Origin: Nematostella vectensis
Lineage: Eukaryota; Cnidaria; Anthozoa; Actiniaria; Edwardsiidae
DNA: 64,000 nt
Assembly: GCF_932526225.1 (NCBI RefSeq)
Contig: NC_064035.1
Location: 5,455,501-5,519,500, forward strand
Reading direction: 5' to 3'
The number at the start of each line of letters is the position of its first letter. Position 1 is the first letter of the stretch. The position numbers and the translations under genes were made by a program. Of this stretch, positions 62,801 through 64,000 are shown one piece after another. The notes under the pieces were generated by a model that did no database searches, had not been told where the DNA came from, and was given only the letters and a program-made list of their open reading frames with translations.

Positions 62801-64000
62801 CATGTACCTCTATAAGGGGGACACATGCCCCTGGTCATGTACCTCTATAAAGTGGACACATGCCCCTGGTTGTGTACCTCTATAAGGGGGACACATGCCC
62901 CTGGTCATGTACCTCTATAAAGTGGACACATGCCCCTGGTCATGTACCTCTATAAGGGGGACACATGCCCCTGGTCATGTACCTCTATAAAGTGGACACA
63001 TGCCCCTGGTTGTGTACCTCTATAAAGTGGACACATGCCCCTGGTCATGTACCTCTATAAAGTGGACACATGCCCCTGGTCATGTACCTCTATAAGGGGG
63101 ACACATGCAACTGGTCATGTACCTCTATCAGGGGGACACATGCCCCTGGTCATGTACCTCTATAAGGGGGACACATGCCCCTGGTCATGTACCTCTATAA
63201 GGGGGACACATGCCCCTGGTCATGTACCTCTATAAGGGGGACACATGCCCCTGGTTATGTACCTCTATAAGGGGGACACATGCCCTGGTCATGTACCTCT
63301 ATAAAGTGGACACATGCCCCTGGTCATGTACCTCTATAAGGGGGACACATGCCCCTGGTCATGTACCTCTATAAAGTGGACACATGCCCCTGGTCATGTA
63401 CCTCTATAAGGGGGACACATGCCCCTGGTCATGTACCTCTATAAAGTGGACACATGCCCCTGGTTGTGTACCTCTATAAGGGGGACACATGCCCCTGGTC
63501 ATGTACCTCTATCAGGGAGACACATTTACCTAGTCGTGTACCTCTATCAGGGTGAGACATGCCCCTGGTCATGTACCTCTATCAGGGAGACACATTTCCC
63601 TGGTCGTGTACCTCTATAAGGGGGACACATGCCTCTGGTCATGTCTTTTATACCTTGGATATTGAATTAGTTTTCCAGATTCGCTGTTATCTGATTCAAG
63701 CCAGGAGCAGAAATCCTTGAATGTCCCTTGGACATAATAGCAATCTGTCTCCATGAGCGGTTTCTGTTTTGGTATGCTTCTCCGTTGGCACATTCGGAAG
63801 CGCGTCTCTAGTTGACCAAGTTCCGAGGCTAAAAATAGCGGGGTCCACATACTGCAAGACCACTCTTTTATGAATCCATGAAAAACCAATGGCTTATTTG
63901 CTTTAAGAACTAAGTCGCGAAGAGCTTTCTTGTCTAGAGATACATCAGAGAAGCTCTCGATTTCCCGCGGTTGTGGTGGTCGGGTTGTAACGGCAGCCGC
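59849..64000 (-). CDS. HSPBAP1: HSPB1-associated protein 1 (JmjC-type), 3' part, cut by window end
   Basis: Putative Fe(II)/2-oxoglutarate oxygenase of the cupin/JmjC class. Exons in transcript order: 64000(partial)-63654, 61685-61325, 60980-60891, 60585-60538, 60311-60252, 60118-59849; all phases agree. Blocks aligning with human HSPBAP1: NKPLVFHGFIKEWSC, DFCSWLESDNSESG, YADYKYMAELF, GFPGRTGKQSTIWVG, metal-binding HxD as PCHMDTYGSN, FGRKKWTLFDP, YPTRIPYEESSVFSKVNI, VPKHWWHFVECLD (second His), INTWVE, ASWLNPTE, and a C-terminal IINCITSP helix like human LLDCLVNP. The iron-ligand residues are intact. The intron between 61325 and 60980 has a GC donor. The intron 61686-63653 is almost entirely a 35-bp minisatellite. 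Confidence 0.93.
61855..63640. repeat. 35-bp minisatellite, about 50 copies, in an HSPBAP1 intron
   Basis: Unit CTCTATAAGGGGGACACATG plus CCCCTGGTCATGTAC, with a common GGG/AGT variant (AAGGGGG or AAAGTGG) and shorter copies lacking CCC. The array fills the intron between exons 63654 and 61685 and ends about 14 bp from the donor. Read on the coding (minus) strand each unit contains TAGAG-GTACATGACC, resembling the true donor context CCAAG-GTATAAAAGACATGACC, so the array may derive from the exon junction. An A18 run lies at 61742-61760. Confidence 0.95.

Overview
The window is nuclear DNA of an intron-rich animal. Every multi-exon gene has GT-AG (rarely GC-AG) introns with in-phase exons, and the proteins align end to end with human families at a distance typical of an early-branching metazoan. 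Gene content, AT-rich introns and many short DNA-transposon relics suggest a cnidarian such as a sea anemone; this is an inference, not something the sequence proves. Exon boundaries below were placed by hand from splice consensus, reading phase and family similarity. The exon lengths of each complete gene sum to a multiple of three.

Layout. (1) 225-26756 (+): the last 37 exons (2,471 codons) of a neurobeachin-like gene (NBEAL1/NBEAL2 family), with LamG-like, PH-BEACH, BEACH and WD40 regions; its 5' end is outside the window. (2) 42761-29140 (-): a complete synaptojanin gene of 22 exons, 1,524 aa (Sac1 phosphatase, inositol 5-phosphatase, RRM-like region, proline-rich tail). The tail also carries a CRIB-like motif. 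(3) 43029-46743 (+): translin, 6 exons, 227 aa, head to head with synaptojanin (267 bp between start codons), with a 5'-truncated LINE in intron 4. (4) 55311-47502 (-): proteasome lid subunit PSMD3/Rpn3, 15 exons, with a 1.1-kb DNA transposon 11 bp inside its last intron. (5) 56569-58263 (+): an intronless MFSD6-like transporter. (6) 64000-59849 (-): the 3' part of HSPBAP1, a JmjC-type protein cut by the window end. Neighbours alternate convergent and divergent, so there is no operon; these are mostly housekeeping, trafficking and phosphoinositide genes that need not act together.

The most unusual property is the tandem repeats. Of about 18 minisatellites or short tandem duplications, about 14 begin in the last or first bases of a coding exon, so that splice donors, splice acceptors or the stop-codon region are copied 2 to more than 40 times into the flanking intron or 3' region. 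This occurs at the ends of NBEAL exons at 5950, 8461, 9056, 10627, 13961, 16016 and 19607, at the starts of NBEAL exons at 8756, 12037 and 13618, at the NBEAL stop, at synaptojanin exons at 32045, 35062 and 37419, and at the synaptojanin stop. One NBEAL array (5931-6310) keeps the reading frame open through 18 units with about 16 potential in-phase donors. I treat this recurring splice-junction-anchored minisatellite pattern, together with the CRIB-like motif in synaptojanin, as the main candidates for something undescribed.
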